A stretch of 12,291 nt of DNA from Anaerolineaceae bacterium. GTDB taxonomy: Bacteria; Chloroflexota; Anaerolineae; Anaerolineales; Anaerolineaceae. This document shows positions 5,254-12,291 of the stretch, one piece after another. The DNA lies in contig WOZB01000229.1 in assembly GCA_011620445.1 (NCBI GenBank), forward strand, positions 1 through 12,291, in the 5' to 3' direction. Position 1 is the stretch's first letter. Every line of letters begins with the position of its first letter. Both the position numbers and the translations under genes were made by a program. Under the pieces are notes generated by a model, which was given only the letters and a program-made list of their open reading frames with translations, ran no database searches and was not told the origin of the DNA.

Positions 5254-7455
5254 TTAGCCTGGTTTAACTCTTGAGGCTTCGATTACATTTGGTATATTTT
5301 CAAGCCGCGCAAGCAAGCGACTGAGCTGATCTAATCCAGCTAGTTCTACCACTAATTTCACACGAACGAGTTCATTTCGGTTAACCATACTAAGATCCAC
5401 TAATCGTACCGGCTCGCTACCAAGTACTGTGGAAATTTCAGTCATTAAACCTGAGTGATTGAAGGCCTCGATCTGCACTTCAACAGGGAAGGTCTTCTGA
5501 GCTTGGCCCCAATCAACTTTGAGCAAGCGTTCCTTATCTTTCACTCTCAAGATGTTTGGACAATCTGAGCGGTGGATGGTTACTCCGCGTCCCCTTGTGA
5601 TGTATCCGATAATATCATCTCCTGGGGCAGGATGACAGCAACGTGCAGTTGCAGTGGCAAGACCTTTCATGCCCGTTACAGTAAAACCACTGTCGGCGGC
5701 CTGTTTGTTATAAGATGAGGGCTTAATCTGCAGTTCTTGCGCCAGACTTTCTTTCTGCTCGTCCGAATAAAGCTTGATGAGCCTGCCAAGCCCAAAATCT
5801 CCACTGCCTACGGCAATGTAAAGGTCATCCAAGGTCTTGAAACCAAAATTAGCCCCGTAACGTGCTAAATCGGGTTGTGAAACTCCCAAACGTTTGAATT
5901 CGCGCTCAATTGTTTCCTTGCCATGTAGCAAGTTTTCTTCACGATCCTGTTGTTTGAACCACTGTCGAATCTTGGTTCTTGAGCGGTTGGATTTTACCAG
6001 GCCCAGATTGGGGTTCAGCCAATCCCGGCTGGGTCCGCCCTTTTTCACAGTCAGGATCTCAACCTGATCGCCGGTCGCCAACTGGTAATCAAGCGTTACT
6101 AATTTGCCATTTACTTTTGCCCCTCGGCAGCGATGCCCGATGTCGGTATGCACAGCGTAAGCAAAATCAATGGGGGTGGATCCTGCGGGTAATGAAACCA
6201 CACTCCCTTTTGGCGTTACCACATAGACTTCATCTTTAAAGAAATCCGAGCTGATCGCGTCCAGCACGTCCTGACTGTCTTCTGAATCCTTACCCAGTGC
6301 CAGAAGGTTTCGAAGTGAAGTAACCTTTTGCTGGTACTGGTTGGATATTAAGTCACTGTTTTCCTTATAACGCCAGTGAGCAGCAATACCATACTCCGCA
6401 TTTTGATGCATTTCTGGCGTGCGGATCTGGATTTCAAGGGGTTTACCATCGGTATAAATGACAGCTGTGTGCAGGCTTTGGTAGTTATTTGGCTTGCGGG
6501 CAGCGATGTAATCATCAAATTCACCTGGCAATGGCTGATAATGCATATGGACCAGCCCCAGCACCTTGTAGCAGGATTCCACAGAATCTACAATCACCCT
6601 GACCGCGCGTAAATCCCTGATGGCTTCGAAATTCTGTCCTTTACGGATCATCTTGCGGTAGATGGAGTAGATATGTTTTGGTCGGCCGGTAATCTTTGCG
6701 CTGACGCCCGCTTCCTTAAGCCGTTCACCAAGGGAGTTAATGATTTCGTTTATTTCCTCTGTGCGTTTATCACGCTTGAGGGCAATTTGGTCCGAAATTT
6801 CCTGGTATTTTTGGGGGTTGGTATAGAAAAAGCTCAAATCTTCTAACTCCCATTTTATTTGCCAGATTCCCAGGCGATTTGCCAGTGGGGAGAAAATGTC
6901 CAGTGAATCCTGGGCAATTAGCACTTGCCTGTCTGGCGGCATGGCAGAGAGCGTGCGTAAGTTATGTAGACGGTCAGCTAACTTGATGACGATGACGCGG
7001 ACGTCATCACCAATGGCCAGCAACATTTTACGCATCGTCTCAGCCACTAATTCGTTTTTGCGGCTGTCAGTCTCAATTGGAGTGGTGGGGGGCAAGGGTG
7101 TGCGTTCGTCGGGATGTTGGTCACCACGTGAAAGTTGCTGAAGAGCAGTAATCTTGGCACAACCACTTACCAACCCGGCTATAGTTGCTCCAAATTTGGT
7201 CTGAATTTCTTCAAGGGTCAGGTCTGTATCCAAGGTGGCATCGTGCAACAAACCAGCAATGACCATGCTGGGTGATGTGTCCAGGTCCAGAAGAATTTCA
7301 GCTACTCCTTCACAATGAGTGATATAAGGATCGCCATTAGCCCGGTCCTGACCAGTGAAAGCAGCCTCGGCAAGCTGATAAGCTTCGGCTATGTGGGCGC
7401 GATCTTCAGATGAAAAATTGGAAGGTATTTTTGCGGTAAAGCTTTCAAAACTCAT
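5254..7455 (-). CDS. relA: RelA/SpoT-family (p)ppGpp synthetase with RelA-like signature
   Basis: This is a long RSH protein of 733 residues, responsible for making the alarmone (p)ppGpp during starvation at the ribosome. Domains in order are an HD hydrolase-type domain (about 20-195), a synthetase (about 235-365), TGS (about 405-470), a helical region, a conserved-Cys domain with ATARCCHPAPGDDI (602-615) and DC631-632, and a C-terminal ACT domain (about 655-730). Synthetase residues Y325 and E341 are present. Two things stand out. The motif that is RFKD in bifunctional enzymes is EFDD (312-315), the EXDD form of monofunctional RelA. In the HD domain H47, H71, D72, D76 and N165 remain, but the usual HDVVEDT is HDATLDT (L75 for Glu), LVDGVTKL is LVSGCAKI, and about 20 residues (111-130) are inserted. 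Hydrolysis may therefore be weak or lost. ATG at 7455 has only a weak ribosome site. Confidence 0.93.
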   Translation of the reverse strand: MSFESFTAKIPSNFSSEDRAHIAEAYQLAEAAFTGQDRANGDPYITHCEGVAEILLDLDTSPSMVIAGLLHDATLDTDLTLEEIQTKFGATIAGLVSGCAKITALQQLSRGDQHPDERTPLPPTTPIETDSRKNELVAETMRKMLLAIGDDVRVIVIKLADRLHNLRTLSAMPPDRQVLIAQDSLDIFSPLANRLGIWQIKWELEDLSFFYTNPQKYQEISDQIALKRDKRTEEINEIINSLGERLKEAGVSAKITGRPKHIYSIYRKMIRKGQNFEAIRDLRAVRVIVDSVESCYKVLGLVHMHYQPLPGEFDDYIAARKPNNYQSLHTAVIYTDGKPLEIQIRTPEMHQNAEYGIAAHWRYKENSDLISNQYQQKVTSLRNLLALGKDSEDSQDVLDAISSDFFKDEVYVVTPKGSVVSLPAGSTPIDFAYAVHTDIGHRCRGAKVNGKLVTLDYQLATGDQVEILTVKKGGPSRDWLNPNLGLVKSNRSRTKIRQWFKQQDREENLLHGKETIEREFKRLGVSQPDLARYGANFGFKTLDDLYIAVGSGDFGLGRLIKLYSDEQKESLAQELQIKPSSYNKQAADSGFTVTGMKGLATATARCCHPAPGDDIIGYITRGRGVTIHRSDCPNILRVKDKERLLKVDWGQAQKTFPVEVQIEAFNHSGLMTEISTVLGSEPVRLVDLSMVNRNELVRVKLVVELAGLDQLSRLLARLENIPNVIEASRVKPG

Positions 7456-7473
7456 ACTCTACCGCAAATTCTA

Positions 7474-7494
7474 AACCAAATTTGGGATTTGGTT
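7474..7494 (-). other. Intercistronic hairpin between the flavoprotein gene and relA
   Basis: AACCAAAT (7474-7481) and ATTTGGTT (7487-7494) form a perfect 8-bp stem with a 5-nt loop. It overlaps two bases of the upstream gene's stop codon and ends 18 bp before the relA start. No T-run follows on the minus strand, so it is not a normal terminator. It could stabilise an mRNA end, cause partial termination or limit relA translation. Confidence 0.4.
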
Positions 7495-8647
7495 ATCTCA
7501 GTTTTTCTTCGTTCCCAAATGATCTGTCAAGGCGAAGGTCATGCAGACAAGCTTTTTCTTCCGTGCTCAAGTTGCCTTGAATGAGATGGCTCAATACCTG
7601 TCCCACACCCGGACCCAGCATAAAGCCTTGCCCACAGGTACCCACAGCCAGGATGTAACCCTCAAGATCCGCCACCTCACCGAGAATAGGGGAACCATCT
7701 GGTGTCATTGGATAAGTTCCCCGCCAGGTGCGTCTTACCCGTAAGTTCTTCAGACTGGGAATTACTTCAATCAGGCGTCGGCAAATTTGAGGTAGAAATT
7801 CGCTGGTTTCTGCCTGGAAATCGCCCCAAATTTGAGGGTCCGGAGTCTGACAGCCAATCAGGTGCCCATCCCCATTCTGATAAAAATAGAAATTTGATGA
7901 ACCAGACCGCCTTCTCAAATCCACAATCATGGGCTCCATAAAGTGGGCTACCGGTTCAGTGACCAGAGCTTCGTGTGAGTCTGGTCTGACAGGAACGGTG
8001 ATACCTGCCAATTTCGATATGTCGGCTGCCCAGCTACCCGCTGCATTCACCAACCACTTGCAGTGGTAAGTACCTTTAACTGTCTGCACAGACTGAACTT
8101 TGTGGTTATCAATATGGATGGCAATTACCTTTTCATTGAAACGGAACTCTGCGCCCGCCTTGGCTGCCTGGGTGTAGAAAGCAAAGTTGGACTTCAAAGG
8201 TGAAGCATAGCCATCCTCAGGGGAAAGTGTTCCGCCCAATAAGCCTTGCATGTTGATCCCATGAACGACTTTTTGTAGTTCTTCCGGGGTTTTCCAATCA
8301 ATATTTAGGCCGGCCTTTTTTTGGATGACCAAGAGATCTTTGAGGCTATGCTCAACCTGCTTGTCATAAGCAACAAAACTATAGCCACCTGAATGCCATT
8401 CAATGTCATCGCCGTATGTCCCTTTCCAGGAGGAAAATATTTTGATCGAATCACTGCACAAGTAGATTTTAGCTGGGTCGGAGTGGGTCGCGCGAACGCC
8501 TCCGATGGCGTGTTTATTCGAACCCTGCCCATTGCTTCGCAGAGCGTCAAGTACAAGTACCCTATATCCCGCCTGGGCCATAAACATAGCGGTGGGTGTG
8601 CCAACCGAACCGCTTCCGATAATGACAACATCGTAAGTTGGGTCCAT
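7493..8647 (-). CDS. FAD-dependent oxidoreductase, DAO family (SoxB/HcnC/OoxB-like catalytic subunit)
   Basis: The 384-residue protein has the N-terminal FAD fold VVIIGSGSVG (7-16) and the DAO-family features GQGSNKHAIGGVRATHSD (about 41-57), LVNAAGSW in the middle and TPDGSPILGEV plus AVGTCGQGFMLGPGVG near the C-terminus. It resembles sarcosine oxidase beta, HcnC, opine oxidase B and the catalytic subunit of dye-linked L-proline dehydrogenase. All of these oxidise an amino acid or secondary amine at FAD. The substrate here cannot be read from sequence. It is the partner of the upstream iron-sulfur flavoprotein: the genes overlap as TAATG, and AGGAGG (complement of 8654-8659) inside the end of the upstream gene is an excellent ribosome site, so the two should be made in fixed proportion. 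No signal peptide; cytosolic. Confidence 0.9.
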   Translation of the reverse strand: MDPTYDVVIIGSGSVGTPTAMFMAQAGYRVLVLDALRSNGQGSNKHAIGGVRATHSDPAKIYLCSDSIKIFSSWKGTYGDDIEWHSGGYSFVAYDKQVEHSLKDLLVIQKKAGLNIDWKTPEELQKVVHGINMQGLLGGTLSPEDGYASPLKSNFAFYTQAAKAGAEFRFNEKVIAIHIDNHKVQSVQTVKGTYHCKWLVNAAGSWAADISKLAGITVPVRPDSHEALVTEPVAHFMEPMIVDLRRRSGSSNFYFYQNGDGHLIGCQTPDPQIWGDFQAETSEFLPQICRRLIEVIPSLKNLRVRRTWRGTYPMTPDGSPILGEVADLEGYILAVGTCGQGFMLGPGVGQVLSHLIQGNLSTEEKACLHDLRLDRSFGNEEKLR

Positions 8648-10767
8648 TATTTGCCTCCTGCGCGCTTGAAACTGTATTCTTCAAGGCCTGCAAGAACGCC
8701 AATTGGAACCTCAACAAAAACAGCCCGAACGGTGGAATCCGTCACTTCGTCAAGGGGAATGCCTTCGGATTGGAATAGTCTTTTGATCATTGTCAGGCAA
8801 GTTTTGCCTCCGCAGGCACCCATGCTCGCTCTTAAATTAGCTTTAATTTGATTAACATCGCGAACGCCAGAACGAATCAGCCCCCGGATTTCACCGGCTG
8901 TCACCCGCTCGCAGCGGCAAATTATGGCTTCGTCAGCCAGCTTCTTGAAGTCCACACTTTCATCAAAAGCCTCGGGACGGTCCGATGTGATAATCTTTAC
9001 CCCGCTAATTTTGGTCGCCATCTCTTTTGGTGCTTCCAAAATTAGGAGAGTGGTACCGCTATAATTGGGTAATTTGCGCGTAGCTATTACTTTCAGTTGC
9101 CCTAAGACCTCGCCGTCGATGTCGGTGACCGTCACCAGCGTGCCCGGTCGTACCTGTTCAGCATCTTGCTCGTAGGGGAGGGTTACCAGGGCATGTTCCT
9201 TGCTCTTGCGGAAGTCAACCAAAGTTACTGCCAGCCCGGGACAAACTGAAACACACCTTGCGCAGGCGATGCAATCGGTTTCTTCATCATACGGAAATTT
9301 GGGTATATTGCGAATATCGGTTTTGCTGATCGTAATCAAATGCTTGGGGCAGACTGTAGAGCATGGATCGCATGGAATTTCCTGCTCGCAATGCATGACT
9401 GGATAAACGCCTTCAAGTTTCTGGTAACTTGGCGCGGAACGCATATTTCCAGGTTTCGATTTCAGGATGGCTTCAAATTCAGCCCATTCAAGGGGGATGG
9501 CCTCCTGACGCTTCCCAAGTAGCATCGCAATCTGGTTGCCAACGATTTTGCCTGAGAATATGGCTGCTGAAGCTTCAGCAATTTCCCTCGCATCACCCGC
9601 CGAATAAACCTGCATGCCAACTTGCCTGGCTTTGTTCAGAAATTCATTGACGGGGTCCAATCCAACAGCTATCAGTACAGTATCACAAGCAATTTTTTGT
9701 TCTGTGCCAGGAATGGGCTGGAAGTGATCATCCACGCTGGCGATGACAACTTTTTCAACCGCATCTTTACCTATGGCTTTCACCACGGTCGTTGAGGTGA
9801 AAATAGGAACGCCAGAACGCTTCAACTTATCCAGGTGTACTTTGTAGCCGCCGCACTGGGGGGCGGCTTCAACCAGACCAGCCACATGAATGCCAGCTTG
9901 AATGGCATGGTACCCGGCAATGAGGCCCACATTACCGCCGCCTACAATGAATAGATTCTTGCAGGGTTTTACCAGATCGCGGTTTACCAGGGTTTGGAAA
10001 GCGCCCGCGCCATAAACTCCAGGCAGGGTGTTCCCAACAAATGCCAGGGATTTTTCGCGCGCACCAGTGGCGACGAGTAGAACTTTCGGCTTGACGAGAC
10101 GATAGGTCTTATTGTCGCGCAAGATACCCACCGATTTATCTTCAAAAACTGCCAGAGCTGTTGAGCGCAGCCAGACTTCAACGCTGAGCTGTGCGCGGGT
10201 TTCATCTTCCAGCTTTTTGGCAATGTCTATTCCGCGGGTACCGGCATAAACTGCTTCGCTGGAACCAAAAAAGCGGTGTGTTTGCAGAACTAATTTGCCG
10301 CCCAGGCGGTCCTTATCGTCCACCAGGATGATGCTGACTCCCAATTTACCTAGCTCAATAGCAGCAGAAAGCCCGGCTGGTCCACCGCCCAAAATGAGTA
10401 CATCCGGTTCCTCATAGCTCAAATCTGCATTTTTTGAAGAACGATATGAACCTACCTCCGGCAATGCGTATAAGCCCTCGATTGGGTTTACTTGCATCTC
10501 TTCCTCAACAGCTGTCATGCAGGCTTTGACCGGTATTCCGTTGGCTAAAACCAGACATTGGGAACACTGACCATTAGCGCAATAGATACCCTGGGGAGAA
10601 TTATCTTTGGGATGATGGCCAAAAATGTGGATTCCATTAGCGAATAACGCCGAAGAAATCATCTCTCCGGGTTTGGCAAAGAGTTTCTGTTTTTCCCAAT
10701 AAAAGGGGATGTTTGGTGTGGATTTGTCCGTCAAAATCGGGTGAGATTTGATACGATTATCAGGCAT
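8647..10767 (-). CDS. Multi-cluster iron-sulfur FAD/NAD oxidoreductase (HcnA-HcnB-like fusion with ferredoxin insert)
   Basis: This 706-residue electron-transfer subunit contains, in order: a [2Fe-2S] domain with C63, C68, C71 and C83 (C-x4-C-x2-C-x11-C); an FAD site GGGPAG (127-132); a second Rossmann site GGGNVG (276-281), probably for NAD(P); a 2x[4Fe-4S] ferredoxin module (C460, C466, C469, C473 and C499, C502, C505, C509); a beta-rich stretch (about 525-590); and a BFD-type [2Fe-2S] domain (C617, C619, C652, C657). HcnA and HcnB, or OoxA-type subunits, carry the first parts and the BFD motif; here they are fused and extended. With the downstream FAD protein it should form an amino-acid or amine dehydrogenase complex like the archaeal dye-linked L-proline dehydrogenase, feeding electrons to NAD, ferredoxin or another carrier (inferred). 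ATG at 10767 has AAGGAG at 10771-10776. Confidence 0.92.
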   Translation of the reverse strand: MPDNRIKSHPILTDKSTPNIPFYWEKQKLFAKPGEMISSALFANGIHIFGHHPKDNSPQGIYCANGQCSQCLVLANGIPVKACMTAVEEEMQVNPIEGLYALPEVGSYRSSKNADLSYEEPDVLILGGGPAGLSAAIELGKLGVSIILVDDKDRLGGKLVLQTHRFFGSSEAVYAGTRGIDIAKKLEDETRAQLSVEVWLRSTALAVFEDKSVGILRDNKTYRLVKPKVLLVATGAREKSLAFVGNTLPGVYGAGAFQTLVNRDLVKPCKNLFIVGGGNVGLIAGYHAIQAGIHVAGLVEAAPQCGGYKVHLDKLKRSGVPIFTSTTVVKAIGKDAVEKVVIASVDDHFQPIPGTEQKIACDTVLIAVGLDPVNEFLNKARQVGMQVYSAGDAREIAEASAAIFSGKIVGNQIAMLLGKRQEAIPLEWAEFEAILKSKPGNMRSAPSYQKLEGVYPVMHCEQEIPCDPCSTVCPKHLITISKTDIRNIPKFPYDEETDCIACARCVSVCPGLAVTLVDFRKSKEHALVTLPYEQDAEQVRPGTLVTVTDIDGEVLGQLKVIATRKLPNYSGTTLLILEAPKEMATKISGVKIITSDRPEAFDESVDFKKLADEAIICRCERVTAGEIRGLIRSGVRDVNQIKANLRASMGACGGKTCLTMIKRLFQSEGIPLDEVTDSTVRAVFVEVPIGVLAGLEEYSFKRAGGK

Positions 10768-10798
10768 AAACTCCTTAGAACTTTTAGGATTCTGCCAA

Positions 10799-10807
10799 AT
10801 AATACCA
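10799..10807 (-). promoter_or_regulatory. Candidate extended -10 promoter for the flavoprotein module
   Basis: On the minus strand TGG-TATTAT (complement of 10799-10807) fits an extended -10 element, with TATTAT matching five of six bases. It lies in the 50-bp gap after the recombinase gene and would start transcription about 25 nt before the flavoprotein ATG. No good -35 box is visible, only TTCGGA with 16-bp spacing. Confidence 0.35.
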
Positions 10808-10817
10808 CCAGGGTTTC

Positions 10818-11816
10818 TTATCCGAAGATTTCTTGGTACTTTTTGTCCAATTCGTCATCTGATAAATGGGAATAGCGCTGCGTCACAGTAATATTGGTGT
10901 GCCTTGCCAATTCCTGGGCCAACTTCAGGTTGCCCGAACTCAGTAATACCGTGGTCACAAAGTAATGACGGAAACTGTGGGGGGTAATACTGCCAACAGC
11001 TTCCTCACCGCAGGACTCGCGTACACGTCCCGCTACGATTTCCCTGCCGGTTGTAGTCGAGATGGACTTAATCTTGTTACCGGCAGCTTTGTCATGCCGG
11101 GCAAAAATCGGAAGAGCACTAAGCGCCTTGCCGCCGGTGCCATCTCTGGAAGCCCGCAAGGCCAGGTAATCCTTAACAGCTGCGATGGCACGTTTGGAAA
11201 ATCGGACCACAGCTTCTTTATTGCCTTTGCCGACTACAATCGCGCGTGATTCGTGCCAATCTATATCACCCCGCCGCATTTTACAGGCTTCGTGGATGCG
11301 CAAACCGGTATCCGCCAGGGTCAACAAAAGGGCTCGATCTCGCAGGTTGATTAGATGAGCAGTCTCATTCTCATAGGGTTTAAGGTTGAGTGTTTCAGCA
11401 TATTGCAGAACCGATTCGATATCTGACTTTGGAAATTGAGGTAAACGGATGCCTGGCCGCCTGGCACGCTGCTTTATCAACAGCCGGATGCGCGGCAGGT
11501 TGATCGGTGCCAGGTTTTCACCAGCAATATGCTCAAACAGACCTACCGTCGCGGTCAGGTAGCATTGTTCGGTCGCAGGAGAAAGCCCTTTGAGCTCGTC
11601 TGCCATCCAAATAATGGTCTCTTCTTTCAATTCGGTCAAAGAGGTGGTTTCCGGGTTCAAATCATGCGCATTCAGGACTTCCGAAAAAGTACGCATGGCA
11701 TTTGAGTAAGTGCGGGCAGTGTTCATGCTGCGCGAAAGTTTTACCGAGTTAAGGTACTTCTGAATGATTTCCTGAATATTCACGCTCGGATCCACGAACT
11801 TATTATAAATTATCAC
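10818..11816 (-). CDS. Tyrosine recombinase/integrase (Xer-like)
   Basis: The 332-residue protein has the two-part layout of the family: an N-terminal SAM-like core-binding domain (about 10-100) and a catalytic domain (about 130-325). The catalytic residues are all visible: R173 in TGLRIHEA, K200 in GKGNKE, H280 and R283 in PHSFRH, H306 in LARHTN, and nucleophile Y315 in QRYSHL. It is a little longer than XerC/XerD (about 300). It might resolve chromosome dimers or be a left-over integrase; no phage or plasmid genes and no clear dif-like site or att repeat are seen, so the role is open. The start is uncertain: GTG at 11816 begins the frame but lacks a good ribosome site. GTG codons at residues 8 and 12 are alternatives. 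Confidence 0.9.
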   Translation of the reverse strand: MIIYNKFVDPSVNIQEIIQKYLNSVKLSRSMNTARTYSNAMRTFSEVLNAHDLNPETTSLTELKEETIIWMADELKGLSPATEQCYLTATVGLFEHIAGENLAPINLPRIRLLIKQRARRPGIRLPQFPKSDIESVLQYAETLNLKPYENETAHLINLRDRALLLTLADTGLRIHEACKMRRGDIDWHESRAIVVGKGNKEAVVRFSKRAIAAVKDYLALRASRDGTGGKALSALPIFARHDKAAGNKIKSISTTTGREIVAGRVRESCGEEAVGSITPHSFRHYFVTTVLLSSGNLKLAQELARHTNITVTQRYSHLSDDELDKKYQEIFG

Positions 11817-11887
11817 ATCGGCTTATCGCTAGCTTTAAATCCAAGCCGTACCCTATACATACCTTCTACATATACAACATTGGTATT

Positions 11888-12229
11888 TTGCTTAATGATT
11901 TCACGGCAGTAAAGAAAATGCCAAATATGGGAATGCGCTTTAAACGATCGGGCGATCGTATAGTCACAGAATAGGATTTTGCGCAGAAGAGTTATTGTGT
12001 CTGCGTTGAAGCTAAACAGGTAGCCTTTAGAGATATCCGGTCACAACTTCTTGCACACCAACAAAAAAATAGATTTCGATTCACAATATACAATATCTTG
12101 GAGCTGCCAGAACAATCCAATCATGCGAAGCCTGTGGGTTTGAATGAACTTGAAAAGATTGTTAGCAATTTTATATGGATGGTGGTGGACGCAGAGCTGA
12201 GATCTACGTCTTTTGCTACTATAACCTGA
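11888..12229 (+). pseudogene. Possible decayed small gene with one in-frame TAG
   Basis: One plus-strand frame is open from upstream of 11888 to TGA at 12227-12229, apart from a TAG at 11972-11974. Starts available before the TAG are TTG at 11888 and ATG at 11918, 11927 and 11933, without a ribosome site. The part after the TAG is 84 codons long, has no start of its own near its beginning, and reads as a plausible mixed soluble sequence (for example VAFRDIRSQLL and GLNELEKIVSNFIW). I do not recognise a family. By chance alone such a frame is not very rare in six frames of a 475-bp gap, so this is only a suggestion. Confidence 0.2.
11944..11959. repeat. Perfect inverted repeat ACGATCG-GG-CGATCGT
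   Basis: Two 7-bp arms in perfect inversion are separated by GG, about 130 bp upstream of the recombinase gene. Each arm contains a CGATCG hexamer. It has the symmetry of a dimeric regulator site, but no regulator or target can be assigned. Confidence 0.6.
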
Positions 12230-12272
12230 TTTATCCACCCCCTGCTCCCGTCATAGAGTGATTATTGCTTGC

Positions 12273-12291
12273 GATAATGATACTTATCATA
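12273..12291. promoter_or_regulatory. Fur-box-like sequence at window edge
   Basis: GATAATGATACTTATCATA agrees with the classical 19-bp Fur box at 15 of 19 positions by my own alignment, and it contains a 6-2-6 palindrome ATGATA-CT-TATCAT. It could serve an iron- or zinc-regulated gene lying beyond the right edge. The match alone is weak evidence in an AT-rich stretch. Confidence 0.25.

Larger units (their letters stand above)
11817..12291. other. 475-bp region without a convincing gene
   Basis: This AT-rich stretch lies upstream of the recombinase and runs to the window edge. I find no recognisable protein. A minus-strand frame at 12041-12238 is open but has no ribosome site, unusual composition and no family resemblance. 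The contents I can point to are a perfect inverted repeat (11944-11959), a plus-strand frame broken by one amber codon (up to 12229), and a Fur-box-like sequence at the extreme right end. Confidence 0.6.

Noticed and set aside
8305..8851. Long overlapping open frames on both strands within the flavoprotein genes
   Set aside because: They lie in alternative frames of well-supported genes and show no family features.
10818..11816. Recombinase as evidence for a mobile element or integron
   Set aside because: No attachment-site repeats, cassette array, phage or plasmid genes are present, and flanking genes look like normal chromosome.
12041..12238. Minus-strand open frame of 65 codons in the right-hand gap
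   Set aside because: No ribosome site, no recognisable motif and unnatural-looking composition; the opposite strand reads at least as plausibly.

Overview
The window reads as an ordinary chromosomal segment of a moderate-GC bacterium, probably a member of the Chloroflexota (class Anaerolineae is my best guess). The grounds are indirect: a MurA with Asp instead of Cys in its catalytic loop, an undecaprenol/diacylglycerol kinase and Asp23 protein of the kind found in Gram-positive-like lineages, ATP-dependent PEP carboxykinase, and an oxygen-sensitive-looking multi-cluster iron-sulfur flavoprotein. This placement is inference, not proof.

Layout: the left edge carries the 5' part of a tRNA-Gly(CCC) gene on the minus strand with a good promoter, then two plus-strand genes: a DgkA/UdpK-family lipid kinase (133-546) and a thioredoxin with its own promoter (627-983). 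A bidirectional terminator (1017-1048) separates them from a long run of minus-strand genes reaching to 11816. In transcription order these are: a tyrosine recombinase (11816-10818); a two-gene flavoprotein dehydrogenase module (10767-8647 and 8647-7493, joined by a TAATG stop/start overlap); a long RelA/SpoT-family protein (7455-5254); a small Cys-rich protein with a very acidic tail (5172-4915); an Asp23/Gls24-family protein and nusB (TGA-A-ATG junction); and pckA followed 10 bp later by murA. Beyond 11816 lie about 475 bp with no convincing gene.

How the genes work together: the large flavoprotein carries, in one chain, a [2Fe-2S] domain, an FAD/NAD-type disulfide-oxidoreductase core, two [4Fe-4S] clusters and a BFD-type [2Fe-2S] domain, and is paired with a DAO-family FAD dehydrogenase. 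The pair resembles the HcnABC, opine oxidase and dye-linked L-proline dehydrogenase families and probably oxidises an amino acid or other amine and passes the electrons on. The RelA-like protein, NusB and Asp23 genes concern growth control, transcription and envelope physiology. PckA makes PEP, which MurA uses for the first step of peptidoglycan synthesis, so the close pckA-murA pair could link PEP supply to wall synthesis.

The most interesting points are (1) a RelA/SpoT homologue that combines an altered hydrolase motif with the EXDD synthetase signature known from monofunctional RelA, (2) the fused five-centre redox protein, (3) the C-to-D substitution in MurA, (4) the acidic Cys-motif small protein, (5) repeated operator-like sites before pckA, and (6) a start-less reading frame interrupted by one amber codon in the right-hand gap. 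I do not see a CRISPR array, an insertion sequence or an obvious defence system.
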